Shown piece by piece: positions 12,377 through 21,115 of a DNA stretch of 60,000 bases. The stretch comes from Zygnema cylindricum (lineage: Eukaryota > Streptophyta > Zygnematophyceae > Zygnematales > Zygnemataceae): the NCBI GenBank assembly GCA_037447655.1, contig JBBHKE010002870.1, positions 126,001-186,000 on the forward strand, given 5' to 3'. The notes beneath the pieces are model-generated. The model saw nothing but the letters and a program-made list of their open reading frames with translations, was not told where the DNA came from and searched no databases. The first letter of the stretch is position 1; each line of letters opens with the position of its first letter. The translations under genes were made by a program, and so were the position numbers.

Positions 12377-13254
12377 TGTAATAGAATGCAACTCAGTGAT
12401 CTATGCAGACTCAAATTCTGCATAACAATAGTACACACATTGTAGAATCACTCCTAAAAGATTCACTTCAATTGATCAAGTCAACCATAAGATATTCAAA
12501 CTGCACATTCACAAAAACTGTCTAAGTTGATTAATATCCCAAGACTTGGATAATCACAAGTTGTCTAAGTCCTAAACTATATACTCTGAGTGAGTATCTA
12601 CTGGTCACACTAATTTAAGTGACTGTACTACAGTAGTATCCTACGGTACGACAAAGTACTAAAACTGTTTTTACTATTCTAAGAGTACTTCCAAAACCTA
12701 ATTTTGCTATTTCTCTAAATCTGAATAGTGCGACACTATTTTAAATTAGCTAGACTACAAATCCTTGTTTCCAGATATTTACAAATAGAAGACCGCACAT
12801 TAAATATTCTTGGCGCTTAGTCAGCAGTGGTCCATAGCATCCGGCTGACTGTTGTTGTGTAGTAGAAGGCACCTGATACCGTCCAAGTGTGCTTCGTCAT
12901 TTGTGGTCCTTTCTAAATCGCGTCCGTCAATTCGTTGTCAATCAACGGCCCTTCTTGGGTGACCGTACAATACTTTTCCAGATATGCGGTTTGTGTTCTG
13001 TTCGTCCGATTTCATCAATCCGCTCGTTAATCTCCCGACACTTGTAACTGGTCATCGGCGCTACTCCGTGAAACCTGCAACCCCCTTTTCTTGCCGACGC
13101 GTGTCCAACTGGCCGTACAGTACACTCTCTTAGTCTTCTGTTACTGTAACACTATTTAAGGTAAGTATTACACGTTTTCATTTCCCAAAATATTCTAAGT
13201 CCTTAATTCCTCCTCACAGCTCTATCTACTGAGTAAAGATTTCCCATTTCAACA
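12377..13254 (-). repeat. 5' LTR of Copia B (right end of array)
   Basis: An 878-bp LTR begins TGTAATAG and ends TTTCAACA, similar throughout to the middle LTR. Its inner edge abuts the TCTTGAAGTTGG candidate primer site (minus strand, 12365-12376). The outer flank starts TCTTT, the expected TSD of the array. Confidence 0.75.
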
Positions 13255-13317
13255 TCTTTTAGCTTACTTTGATGGCTAGAATAGTGAGAACGGACAGAAA
13301 AAAAAAAAATCAGGAAA
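13255..13317. other. Short spacer between Copia array and Gypsy element
   Basis: 63 bp of sequence between two element ends, including an A-run. It holds no gene. Confidence 0.7.
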
Positions 13318-13371
13318 CCATGTGTAACACGATCTCCTACCTCTCAGAAAATCCCATTACTAGAAACAATC

Positions 13372-13600
13372 TGTTGGATTGGCACGTGAAGCCGGTCCAA
13401 TACGGGGTAGAATATGGAAATATCCATACTCGAGCCGCCCGTAATAAATGGGTACGCACCCGCCAGTCTCAACATCAAGCTGGTGGCACAGTGGTAGTGC
13501 GTTCGCAGCTGAAGTGAAAGGTCCCAGGTTCGAACCTTGGCCGGCTCAATTTTCCCAAGTGTGGGACATGCCGAATCCCGGATTTCTAGGAAATCTAACA
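13372..13600 (+). repeat. TRIM left LTR
   Basis: 229 bp, TGTTGG...CTAACA, same length as the right LTR. Contains the tRNA-like unit at 13477-13548. Confidence 0.93.
13477..13548 (+). ncRNA. tRNA-like unit with Pol III A and B boxes (left TRIM LTR)
   Basis: The 72-nt segment folds as a cloverleaf: acceptor pairs AAGCTGG with CCGGCTC (6 of 7), D-stem GCAC/GTGC, anticodon stem TTCGC/GTGAA, T-stem CCAGG/CTTGG, followed by A. A-box TGGCACAGTGG (13484-13494) and B-box GGTTCGAACC (13527-13536) match the Pol III consensus. The loop AGCTGAA has G where U33 is invariant, so it is more likely a tRNA-derived promoter module than a functional tRNA. Confidence 0.8.
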
Positions 13601-13614
13601 TGGTATCAGAGCCA
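13601..13614 (+). promoter_or_regulatory. TRIM primer-binding site
   Basis: TGGTATCAGAGCCA lies immediately after the left LTR and is the standard plant PBS for the initiator tRNA-Met 3' end. It fixes the element's orientation as +. Confidence 0.93.
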
Positions 13615-13657
13615 GCGGGATTGCGGATGGTTTGACCGGCTTTCCCGTGAGGGGGGG

Positions 13658-13886
13658 TGTTGGATTGGCACGTGAAGCCGGTCCAATACAGGGTAGAATA
13701 TGGAAATATCCATACTCGAGCCGCCCGTAATAAATGGGTACGGACCCGCCAGTCTCAACATCGAGCTGGTGGCACAGTGGTAGTACGTTCGCAGCTGAAG
13801 TGAAAGGTCCCAGGTTCGAACCCTAGCCGGCTCAATTTTCCCAAGTGTGGGACATGCCGAATCTCGGATTTCTAGGAAATCTAACA
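13658..13886 (+). repeat. TRIM right LTR
   Basis: 229 bp, follows the polypurine tract ending at 13657. It has seven or so substitutions from the left LTR. Confidence 0.93.
13763..13834 (+). ncRNA. tRNA-like unit (right TRIM LTR)
   Basis: Second copy of the 72-nt cloverleaf. Here the acceptor stem is complete (GAGCTGG with CCGGCTC, 7 of 7 with one G-U), while the T-stem has one mismatch. The A-box TGGCACAGTGG and B-box GGTTCGAACC are unchanged, although substitutions fall around them. Confidence 0.8.
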
Positions 13887-14449
13887 CAATCCCAACCACA
13901 CATTCCACACATTGGAAAATACACATCCACATTGGATAACACTCACACAAGGATAAACTTTAAATTAGAAGAAGCTTCTGTCCACATAACATTAGCTTGG
14001 TCTCTTGCCCTCGTGGCTCAACCTTTCAAATTAAAGTGTTTTCCACTACCCTCCACTCTCAATAATTCTATCTCTTAAGTACTAAAACGCTATTTAGTTT
14101 GTAAGAGATTTCAGTGCAAAAATGCCTTTTCTCCAATTTGGTATTAATCGCTCAGGACCAAGATCAGCCAGAATTTCCACAAACTTTTCCCAAAGGAAAA
14201 GATGTCTACTTTCCTCTTACACTTCACTATTTATCCATCATCGCCCTGGACTCGCCAGGCCAGAGTCAACGCTCCGTTTTAACAGGCTTTTACCTGGGCC
14301 AATCATTGATCAACAAAGACTCAGACTGACCAATCCAAAAACGTGTGAAATCTCTTACTAACTACTTAGCACTTTATTAACCAATCAAACGTTACGTTTC
14401 ACTACGTAACATTTACGTGCAAAAGTGCGAGCCAAACGAAACGCGACTT

Positions 14450-14463
14450 CGCACGATCGTGCG
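14450..14463. promoter_or_regulatory. Palindrome conserved in both Gypsy LTRs
   Basis: CGCACGATCGTGCG is a perfect 14-bp inverted repeat in both LTRs (also 20748-20761), in a CpG-rich stretch. A dimeric factor site in U3 is possible; no factor is recognised. Confidence 0.35.
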
Positions 14464-14812
14464 TAACAAATTTCGCACGCGAAACTTCCAACGAAATTCC
14501 CTTAAGTAAAAGTGACGTTTCGTACTAAAATTTGTACGAAACGAACCACCGTGCATACTAAACGTTTCGTTAGAACTTTATGAAACGTACACGCGTAATT
14601 TCGGTACTAACTTGACCCTTAACCCGTTTCAATGATACCCACTTGTTATTAAGACCCCACGCTATCACCTAAATACACCCATCGCTATAACTTATAAAAT
14701 ATAACTCCATATAGCGTGATTCTTTCGCGGACGTCTACCAAATTCAGTACTCTATAATCGTAATACTTAAATACCCCTTTATAAACAAGTTTGATCCGCT
14801 ATTGCAGTTACA

Positions 14813-14825
14813 TCATCCCCTCTTT
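14813..14825 (-). promoter_or_regulatory. Gypsy polypurine tract
   Basis: The minus strand reads AAAGAGGGGATGA directly before the 3' LTR start, the expected primer for plus-strand DNA synthesis. Confidence 0.7.
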
Positions 14826-14861
14826 ATTTTTAACTGCCCTTAGTTAAAACATCTTTAATTC

Positions 14862-15860
14862 TCAAGGCGTGACCTCTATATTATTGTCTCTCCAATACCT
14901 TTGTAAAAACTCAAAATTTTTATCCTCTAAAGTCAACTCATCCTCAGGCCTTCCTAGATAATGCACTTGCCAGAATATAGTATCACCAACCTTGAACCGT
15001 TGACCAACGCAATCTATTACCCATCTGTGGACTTCACGTTCTATAATTATTGAGGGATCCAATTCCAATTCTCTTTCAGTTGGTCGAAGATTCGATGGTT
15101 TCAATTGGCTAATGTGTATCACTGGATGAATTTTTGTTGAAGGCGGGAAGTCCAATTTGGCAGCAACTGACGATATCATCTCGATTAGAGTAAATGGTCC
15201 AATGTACTTAGGGGCAAATTTCCCCGTAGGATCCGATTGTCCCTCAATCTTGCACCTGTAATGAGTTGTAGAAAGCCAAACCTTGTCACTTTGTTCGCAA
15301 TGGACATAACTTTCCACGTGTTTTGACACCTCCTTTGCCATCCCAGGCCAAAACAATCTACTTTGCAATCGACTAAGAGTTTTATCTCGACCTAGATGTC
15401 CTAAATGCTCATGAGCTTCCCGTAAAATTTGTTTTCTTAAGTCTCCCACTTCAGGAATGCATAATCTATCCCCAATTTGCAAATACAGTAAACCATCCTC
15501 TAGTCTAAAGTTTTTGATATGTCTCTCATTCAATGGGTCAGAATTCCCTCCCGAAATGTTCTTGTAAATCACAACAAAATAAGGATCTTTATCATAACCA
15601 TTTCTAACTGTATGTAAAAACAATTCATCTTGAACCATAACACTTATTTCGAAACATCTAATTAAAGGATTTGCGACTACATTTGTCTTCCTATGAATAT
15701 GTTTGACATTAAATCTGAAATATGCTAATTTCTGCATCCACCTAACTTGTCTGCCAGTCATAATCTGCGCATCACTTAATCTTTGTAAATAAGAGAGTGT
15801 TTTATTATCACAGTGAACTGTAAATTTTTTATTATGCAAATAACAACGCCATTTCACCAA
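14862..15860 (-). pseudogene. Gypsy pol C-terminus: RNase H end, integrase without its core
   Basis: A 332-residue open frame starts in the RNase H tail (HCDNKTLSYLQ), followed by the integrase zinc-binding region (REAHEHLGHLGRDKTLSRLQ). The last zinc pair has one Cys missing (YVHCEQ). It then passes directly to the integrase C-terminal region (YIGPFTLIEMISS, HPVIHISQLKPS) and a chromodomain-like tail (FWQVHYLGRPEDELTLED). The whole DDE catalytic core, normally about 150 residues, is absent with the frame kept open. Chromodomain-type tails target chromoviruses to chromatin; this protein could not integrate DNA. Confidence 0.88.
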
Positions 15861-17150
15861 TGCATGTACAATTACAAGTAATTCGTTTTCCTGTGCTGTA
15901 TAGTTCTTTTCAGCATCATTAAATTTTCTGGACTCAAAAGCAATAGGATGAAAGTGTTTGCCGACTTTTTGACTTATGCTGCACCTAGACGTTTATCAAA
16001 TGCATCTGTAGTGATTAGAACTTCAAATTCTCCGGCAGGGTCAGGATACACCAGTGTAGGGGCAGAGGTCAACTTCCCTTTTAATTCCTCGAATGCTCTA
16101 ACCTGATCAGCTCCACACACAAACGTTTCCTTCTCCCGAAGTAAATCCGTCAAAGGTTCGATAATCATACTGAAATTTTTGATAAATTTCCTGTAATAAG
16201 TGGCCAATCCCAAAAACGATCTAACTTCTGTGACATTCGTAGGTTGTTTCCAATTTTGGATTGCTAAAATTTTGGATGGATCTGTTTTAACACCTTCCCC
16301 ACTAACTATGTGTCCCAAAAATAATTATTCACTTTTAAGAAAACTAAATTTTGACAATTTTCAATATAATTTTCTTTCTCTTAACCTTTCCAAAACTTTT
16401 TTATTTAGATTCACTGTAAACTTAAATATTATCTATAAACACTTGGACAAACTCATCTATGTAATCTGAAAAGGTTTGGTTGATTAATCTTTGGTAAGTA
16501 GGCGGTGCATTCGTTAAGCCGAATGGTATCACTATCCATTCGAAATGACCCACCCTAGTCTTGAAAGCAGTTTTATCAACATCTTCAATTCTAATCGGCA
16601 CCTGATTAAAGCCACTACGCAGGTCAATCAACGAAATTACTTTAGCACCTTTTAAACGATCTATCAAATCAGAAATTAAAGGTAACGGATACTTATCCTT
16701 CACCGTAATCTTATTCAGACTACGATAATCGACACACATTCTCAACGTTCCGTCTTTCTTTTTGACGAAGAGAACGGGTGCTCCGTACGGTGATTTGCTG
16801 GGCTAAATATGTCCTTTCTCTAAGAGTTCTTTGATCTGTTTCTTTAACTCCTCCTGCTCAAAGAAACTATGTTTATAAATTTCTGTGACTAGAGGATTAC
16901 ATCTAGGTTCAAGGTTAATAACATGTTCCACATCTCGGGAAGGTGGCCTTCCCGAGGGTAAATCACTTAGGAAAACATCTTCAAATTCAAAAATCAAATC
17001 CTTAACAGCAACATCAGATGTATTCATGTCAGTTACAAAATCAAATTTTAGTTTTTCGAAAGTTTTAGTGGTGTCTGATTTAGTGATGACATCAGTGTTA
17101 GTGTTTTTTCCCCCTCTTTCATTAGTAACTGCCTCAGTTACTAATAACAA
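15861..17150 (-). pseudogene. Gypsy RT and RNase H start (broken)
   Basis: Fragments in order: RT N-terminus at 16803-17150 (LPSGRPPSRDVEHVINLEP); fingers and palm at 16422-16745 ([38 protein letters not shown]); thumb and RNase H start at 15974-16318 ([40 protein letters not shown]). The catalytic box reads FIDN, where Y/F-x-DD is required, so one Asp is lost. Stops separate the pieces. The gene order RT then integrase is that of Ty3/Gypsy. Confidence 0.88.
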
Positions 17151-17463
17151 GAAAGCATGATTTGTTTTATCTTTTAAGTGTTTTTTTAAATTGTTTAGCA
17201 GATATCAAACCTTCCACTCCCAATCTGGTTTGTTAATTATATGATTCCTATGCAAATTTTAGTTTTTCGAAAGTTTTAGTGGTGTCGGATTTAGTGATGA
17301 CATCAGTGCTACTGTTTTCTCCCCCTCTTTCATCAGTAACTGCCTCAGTTACTAATAACAAGAAAGCATGATTTGTTTTATCTTTTAAGTGTTTTTTTAA
17401 ATTGTTTAGCAGATATCAAACCTTCCACTCCCAATCTGGTTATGTTATTTATATGATTCCTAT
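17042..17463. repeat. Direct tandem duplication, 2 x 211 bp, in Gypsy pol
   Basis: Units 17042-17252 and 17253-17463 are nearly identical. Because 211 is not divisible by three, the duplication shifts the reading frame between protease and RT. Confidence 0.9.
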
Positions 17464-18030
17464 GCAATTTTTTAGGAGATAATGCTTGCAAAACCTTCCA
17501 ACCGTTTTCAAACCTCACTTTGAAGGTGTTAATTTCCCAATTAATTTGAGGATTTTGTTCAGTTAACCAAGGCTTTCCCAAAATTAGTTATTCATTTCCC
17601 AAATTCATTATTTCACACACAACTTTCATTTTATGACCCTAGATATCAACTTCTATCGTGTCAGTTTGTAAGTCTAATGTGGACTTATTACCATTTGCCA
17701 CTTAAACATGTAAAGGCTTTTCCCTTATGACAGTAGGAAAATATTTTCCTCTACAAACTTATGTGAAATAAAATTATGTGTGGCACCTGAATCAACCATT
17801 ATTTTCAACGGTTTTCCTTCCACTAATGACTCCAATCTAATCAAACTGTGTCTGGTGTCATCATTATTTAACTGTCCTAACATAGGTCTGTTGTTGAGAA
17901 GTTCATCAGAAGGATTCTTTAAACTATGCAGTGTAGTGAGAATCATAATAAATTCAGCTATCCTAACTTTTCCATTCATTAATTTGCCCTCCAAAGTTAA
18001 CTTTTTAACTTCTGGATCCGGTTGACTCAA
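17378..18030 (-). pseudogene. Gypsy aspartic protease region
   Basis: The frame at 17725-18030 holds the retropepsin active site MVDSGATHNFISHKF. Downstream at 17378-17581 is the GKPWLTEQNPQINWE segment typical of the protease-to-RT linker in Gypsy elements. Stops lie between the two pieces. The enzyme would process Gag-Pol in the particle. Confidence 0.85.
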
Positions 18031-18044
18031 CTGAGGAATTTCAG

Positions 18045-19298
18045 TTAGTCCTTTCCATTTCCCACCTCTTGGGCTTCTTGCTCAGCTAGGTATAATGCAA
18101 TATCCTCTTGAAGACCTTCATTTACTTCGGCTGTTTTTAGAGAACCTTTATATGTACAGTCTTTAGCGTAATGATCTGGACCTCCGCATTTGAAACAAGT
18201 GACTTTCTTTTTGGGTTTTGTGCACTCTCTACTAAAATTTCCCTCCTCTCCACAGTTATAATAGTTAATCTTTTTCAATTGTGCACACTCAAATGCTCTA
18301 TGACCCTTTTTCTGACAAATAGTGCATGTGGGGATGGTAAGGTTAGGCTTCTGAGCATTAATGTTTGGTTTAGGACTTTTAATGTACCCCCCTCTATTGT
18401 TAAATTTATTTCCTGCATTAACACTATGTCCACCCCTTTGATTTTTCCTGAAGATATTTTGCCTTTTCACCAGACCAGCATTCAGACCCTCTTCAACAAA
18501 TTCCTCCTCATCCCACAGTGATACTTCATTTAAATTACCCTTGAGTGATCGAGTTTCCCGATTATACCCCAACTGATCCTCTAATTCCAATGACTTATCT
18601 TGTAATTCCTTCAAATTATTAAAATTTTGATGTTTTATCTCTGATTTCAGTAATTGATTCAAATAGTTCAAGAAATGCAATTTAGCCATTTCATCACTCA
18701 AACCTATGACATGAATGCTAGATGAGTCAAATTCCACAATATAATCCTTCACAGATCCAGTCTGCTTACAATTCAACCACTTTTCTTCCATTCTGGATTT
18801 AAAAGTGACAGACAAGAAACGCGATTTGATCGCGGTTTTAAAAGTTTCCCAATCAGCATTATCAGGAACCAAATTAGACCTTCTCTGAGTATAATACCAA
18901 ATTTGAGCATCGCTTTTCAGACAGCTAACTGCAAAAGAAGTGTAATCATCACGATCGCAATTTCTAGACTCCAAATAATACTCCATATGAAAAATCGAAG
19001 CATCCAACTCATCGATCCTCTTACCATCAAACGATGGTGCCTCGCTAATAGATAATTTTAAATCCCTTATCTTCTTAGGTCTATCATGATTATCCTCCCT
19101 AAAACTGGCATTTCTTTTACTACTCTCACCCTTTTGGTCATTCATATCATTGTTGGTCTGAATTAAGTTAATAAGTTCATCTAATTTCTCATTTGAAACA
19201 TTTCCATTTTCTTTAACAACTTTCAATTCACTTTTCAATTCGGAAATGGTTTCATCCATAGCGGTAACATTATTATTAAATCTTTTGACCAATTTCAC
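18045..19298 (-). CDS. Gypsy Gag with zinc knuckles
   Basis: An open frame of 417 codons: N-terminal coiled-coil-like part (MKLVKRFNNNVTAMDETISE), central retrotransposon Gag domain (QIWYYTQRRSNL, FKSRMEEKWLNCKQTGSVKD), and three C-terminal CCHC units. The first (CTICQKKGHRAFEC) and third (CFKCGGPDHYAKDC) are intact; the middle one has lost a Cys and the His (YYNCGEEGNFSREC). It ends just before the protease frame. An upstream in-frame stop near 19299-19310 may hide a longer original start. Forms the particle and packages RNA. Confidence 0.85.
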   Translation of the reverse strand: MKLVKRFNNNVTAMDETISELKSELKVVKENGNVSNEKLDELINLIQTNNDMNDQKGESSKRNASFREDNHDRPKKIRDLKLSISEAPSFDGKRIDELDASIFHMEYYLESRNCDRDDYTSFAVSCLKSDAQIWYYTQRRSNLVPDNADWETFKTAIKSRFLSVTFKSRMEEKWLNCKQTGSVKDYIVEFDSSSIHVIGLSDEMAKLHFLNYLNQLLKSEIKHQNFNNLKELQDKSLELEDQLGYNRETRSLKGNLNEVSLWDEEEFVEEGLNAGLVKRQNIFRKNQRGGHSVNAGNKFNNRGGYIKSPKPNINAQKPNLTIPTCTICQKKGHRAFECAQLKKINYYNCGEEGNFSRECTKPKKKVTCFKCGGPDHYAKDCTYKGSLKTAEVNEGLQEDIALYLAEQEAQEVGNGKD

Positions 19299-20126
19299 AG
19301 TTCACTTCTTCAACACATTCAAAGCATTCTCCATTTCACGTTTGTATGCAAAATTTGCCATTATCACACAATTAAATCAAGCAAAAGGAAAGATAGAGTA
19401 TAATTTCCCAAAGAAATTTGCTGCAGGTTTGAAGTCCTTAGATTGCTCCAATCCAAAACTTCTTCTCCTTAACAAATCCTTTGAAAGGATCAAGATCTAG
19501 AAATTAAAAAGACATTGACAATAAGTTAGTACAAATTCAAATTTTCAATTTCCCAACATTGAAACAGAAATGTAAGAATTTCCCCACAAATTTTGCAATA
19601 GCAAAAATTGAAAGCTCTCAAAGGTAAGATTTAACCATAAATTTTGCAACAAAAAAAACTGAAATCAATCAAAGGTAACAATTTAGGGTTAGAAAAGTTT
19701 TGAGTCATTTCTGGACTCCTTTGCTTTTGAAGAAGTAAAGTACTCCACTTTCCTTCTCCTCAATTAGCAAATTTCCCACTTCCCACTACATCTGGATCTT
19801 TTACTCTCTAATCCTCACCTCCTCACCCTTCATGGCTACAAGCCCTTCCTCAACACATGAATCATTGCTAGGAGAAGGCAAGTTTGTTTGGCCTCTAGGT
19901 AATTGGAGTGAGCTTTAGTGGTGGCTACACTGCCCACCCCGCCTTAGTCCTTAGGACCTGAGCACGCCCCACATCTAACCAGCGGCCGCTGGCTCTGTGA
20001 TCACTCAGTTTCCCTCCAATCCCCTACCACTTCACATTGTGGTTCTACCGACACAGGTTCGAGCACCCTCACCGGTCACGGCAGTCGATATTCGAGTGAG
20101 CAAGCTTCTCCCTGGTTTCTAACCAA
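19299..20126 (-). other. Gypsy 5' leader
   Basis: Untranslated leader between PBS and gag, A-rich on the + strand with repeated TTTGCAA-type words. No other gene is seen. A stretch at 19880-20100 is G+C-rich. Confidence 0.6.
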
Positions 20127-20138
20127 GCTTTGATACCA
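20127..20138 (-). promoter_or_regulatory. Gypsy primer-binding site
   Basis: The minus strand reads TGGTATCAAAGC two bases after the 5' LTR end, one change from the usual plant initiator-tRNA PBS TGGTATCAGAGC. Confidence 0.88.
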
Positions 20139-20140
20139 TA

Positions 20141-21110
20141 TGTAACAGGATCTCCTACCTCTCAAAAAATCCCATTACTACAAACAATCCCAACCACACA
20201 TTCCACACATTGGAAAATACACATCCACATTGGACAACACTCACACAAGGATAAACTTAAAATTAGAAGAAGCTTTTGTCCACATAACATTAGCTTGGTC
20301 TCTTGCCCTCGTGGCTCAACCCTTCTTTTTAAAGTGTTTTCCACTACTCTCCACTCTTAATAATTCTATCTCTTAACTACTCAAACGCTATTTAGTTAGT
20401 AAGAGATTTCAATGCAAAAATGCCTTTTCTCCAATTTGGTATTAATCGCTCAGGACCAAGATCAGCCAGAATTTCCACAAACTTTTCCCAAAGGAAAAGA
20501 TGTCTACTCTCCTCTTACACTTCACTATTTATCCATCATTGCCTTGGACTCGCCAGGCCAGAGTCAACGCTCCGTTTTAACAGGCTTTTACCTGGGCCAA
20601 TCATTGATCAACAAAGACTCAGACTGACCAATCCAAAAACGTGCGAAATCTCTTACTAACTACTTAGCACTTTATTAACCAATCAAACGTTACGTTTCAC
20701 TACGTAACATTTACGTGCAAAAGTGCGCGCCAAACAAAACGCGACTTCGCACGATCGTGCGTAACAAATTTCGCACGCGAAACTTCCAACGAAATTCCTT
20801 TAAGTAAAAGTGACGTTTCGTACTAAAATTTGTACGAAACGAACCACCGTGCATACTAAACGTTTCGTTAGAACTTTATGAAACGTACACGCGTAATTTC
20901 GGTACTAATTTGACCCTTAACCCGTTTCAATGATACCCACTTGTTATTAAGACCCCACGCTATCACCTAAATACACCCATCGCTATAACTTTTAAAATAT
21001 AACTCCATATAGCGTGATTCTTTCGCGGACATCTACCAAATTTAGTACTCTATAATCGTAATACCTAAATACCACTTTATAAACAAGTTCGATCCGCTAT
21101 TGCTGTTACA
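20141..21110 (-). repeat. Gypsy 5' LTR (970 bp), carrying the TRIM empty site
   Basis: TGTAACAGG...TGTTACA on the + strand. It matches the left LTR once the TRIM is removed; the single CAATC at about 20186-20190 marks the unoccupied target. Confidence 0.92.
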
Positions 21111-21115
21111 CCATG

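Larger units (their letters stand above)
1..13254 (-). mobile_element. Tandem Copia array: LTR-internal A-LTR-internal B-LTR
   Basis: Three similar LTRs (1-726, cut by the window edge; 7240-8118; 12377-13254) enclose two Copia internal regions in the same minus orientation. Each is ordered gag, protease, integrase, RT, RNase H from right to left. The middle LTR serves as 5' LTR of A and 3' LTR of B, the usual product of unequal recombination between LTRs of one family. Copy A additionally carries two later solo LTR insertions. The right LTR ends ...TTTCAACA at 13254. The left TSD lies outside the window, so the outer duplication cannot be checked. Confidence 0.85.
13372..13886 (+). mobile_element. 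TRIM (miniature LTR element) with tRNA-like LTRs
   Basis: A 515-bp element has two 229-bp LTRs (13372-13600 and 13658-13886; about 7 mismatches) around only 57 bp of internal DNA. The interior starts with a PBS (TGGTATCAGAGCCA, 13601-13614) and ends with a polypurine tract (GAGGGGGGG, to 13657). LTR ends are TGTTGGATT...AATCTAACA. TSD CAATC lies at 13367-13371 and 13887-13891. The corresponding site in the other Gypsy LTR (near 20181) is empty with a single CAATC. It encodes nothing and must be moved in trans. Each LTR carries a tRNA-like Pol III unit. Confidence 0.95.
13323..14812 (-). repeat. Gypsy 3' LTR, split by a TRIM
   Basis: A 1490-bp region equals a 970-bp LTR plus a 515-bp TRIM and its 5-bp TSD. 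It is collinear with 20141-21110. It contains the 14-bp perfect palindrome CGCACGATCGTGCG (14450-14463), conserved in the other LTR. Confidence 0.92.
13323..21110 (-). mobile_element. Complete Ty3/Gypsy chromovirus-like element, defective
   Basis: Bounded by 5-bp TSDs CCATG at 13318-13322 and 21111-21115. LTRs start TGTAACA on the + strand and end GTTACA. Order on the minus strand: LTR (20141-21110), PBS, leader, gag, protease, RT, RNase H, integrase with chromodomain-like tail, polypurine tract, LTR (13323-14812). Without the nested 520-bp TRIM insertion, both LTRs are 970 bp and the element is about 7.27 kb. The integrase core is deleted and the RT active site is altered, so the element is not autonomous. 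Confidence 0.93.

Noticed and set aside
13477-13548. Functional tRNA-Gln (CTG) gene
   Set aside because: G at position 33, acceptor mismatch in one copy, location inside an LTR, and sequence unlike plant tRNA-Gln argue for a tRNA-derived promoter instead.
14114-14361. Open frames MQKCLFSN... in the Gypsy LTRs (also 20412-20659)
   Set aside because: Located in U3 of the LTR, overlapping in two frames, with no domain. Conservation is explained by the LTR duplication.
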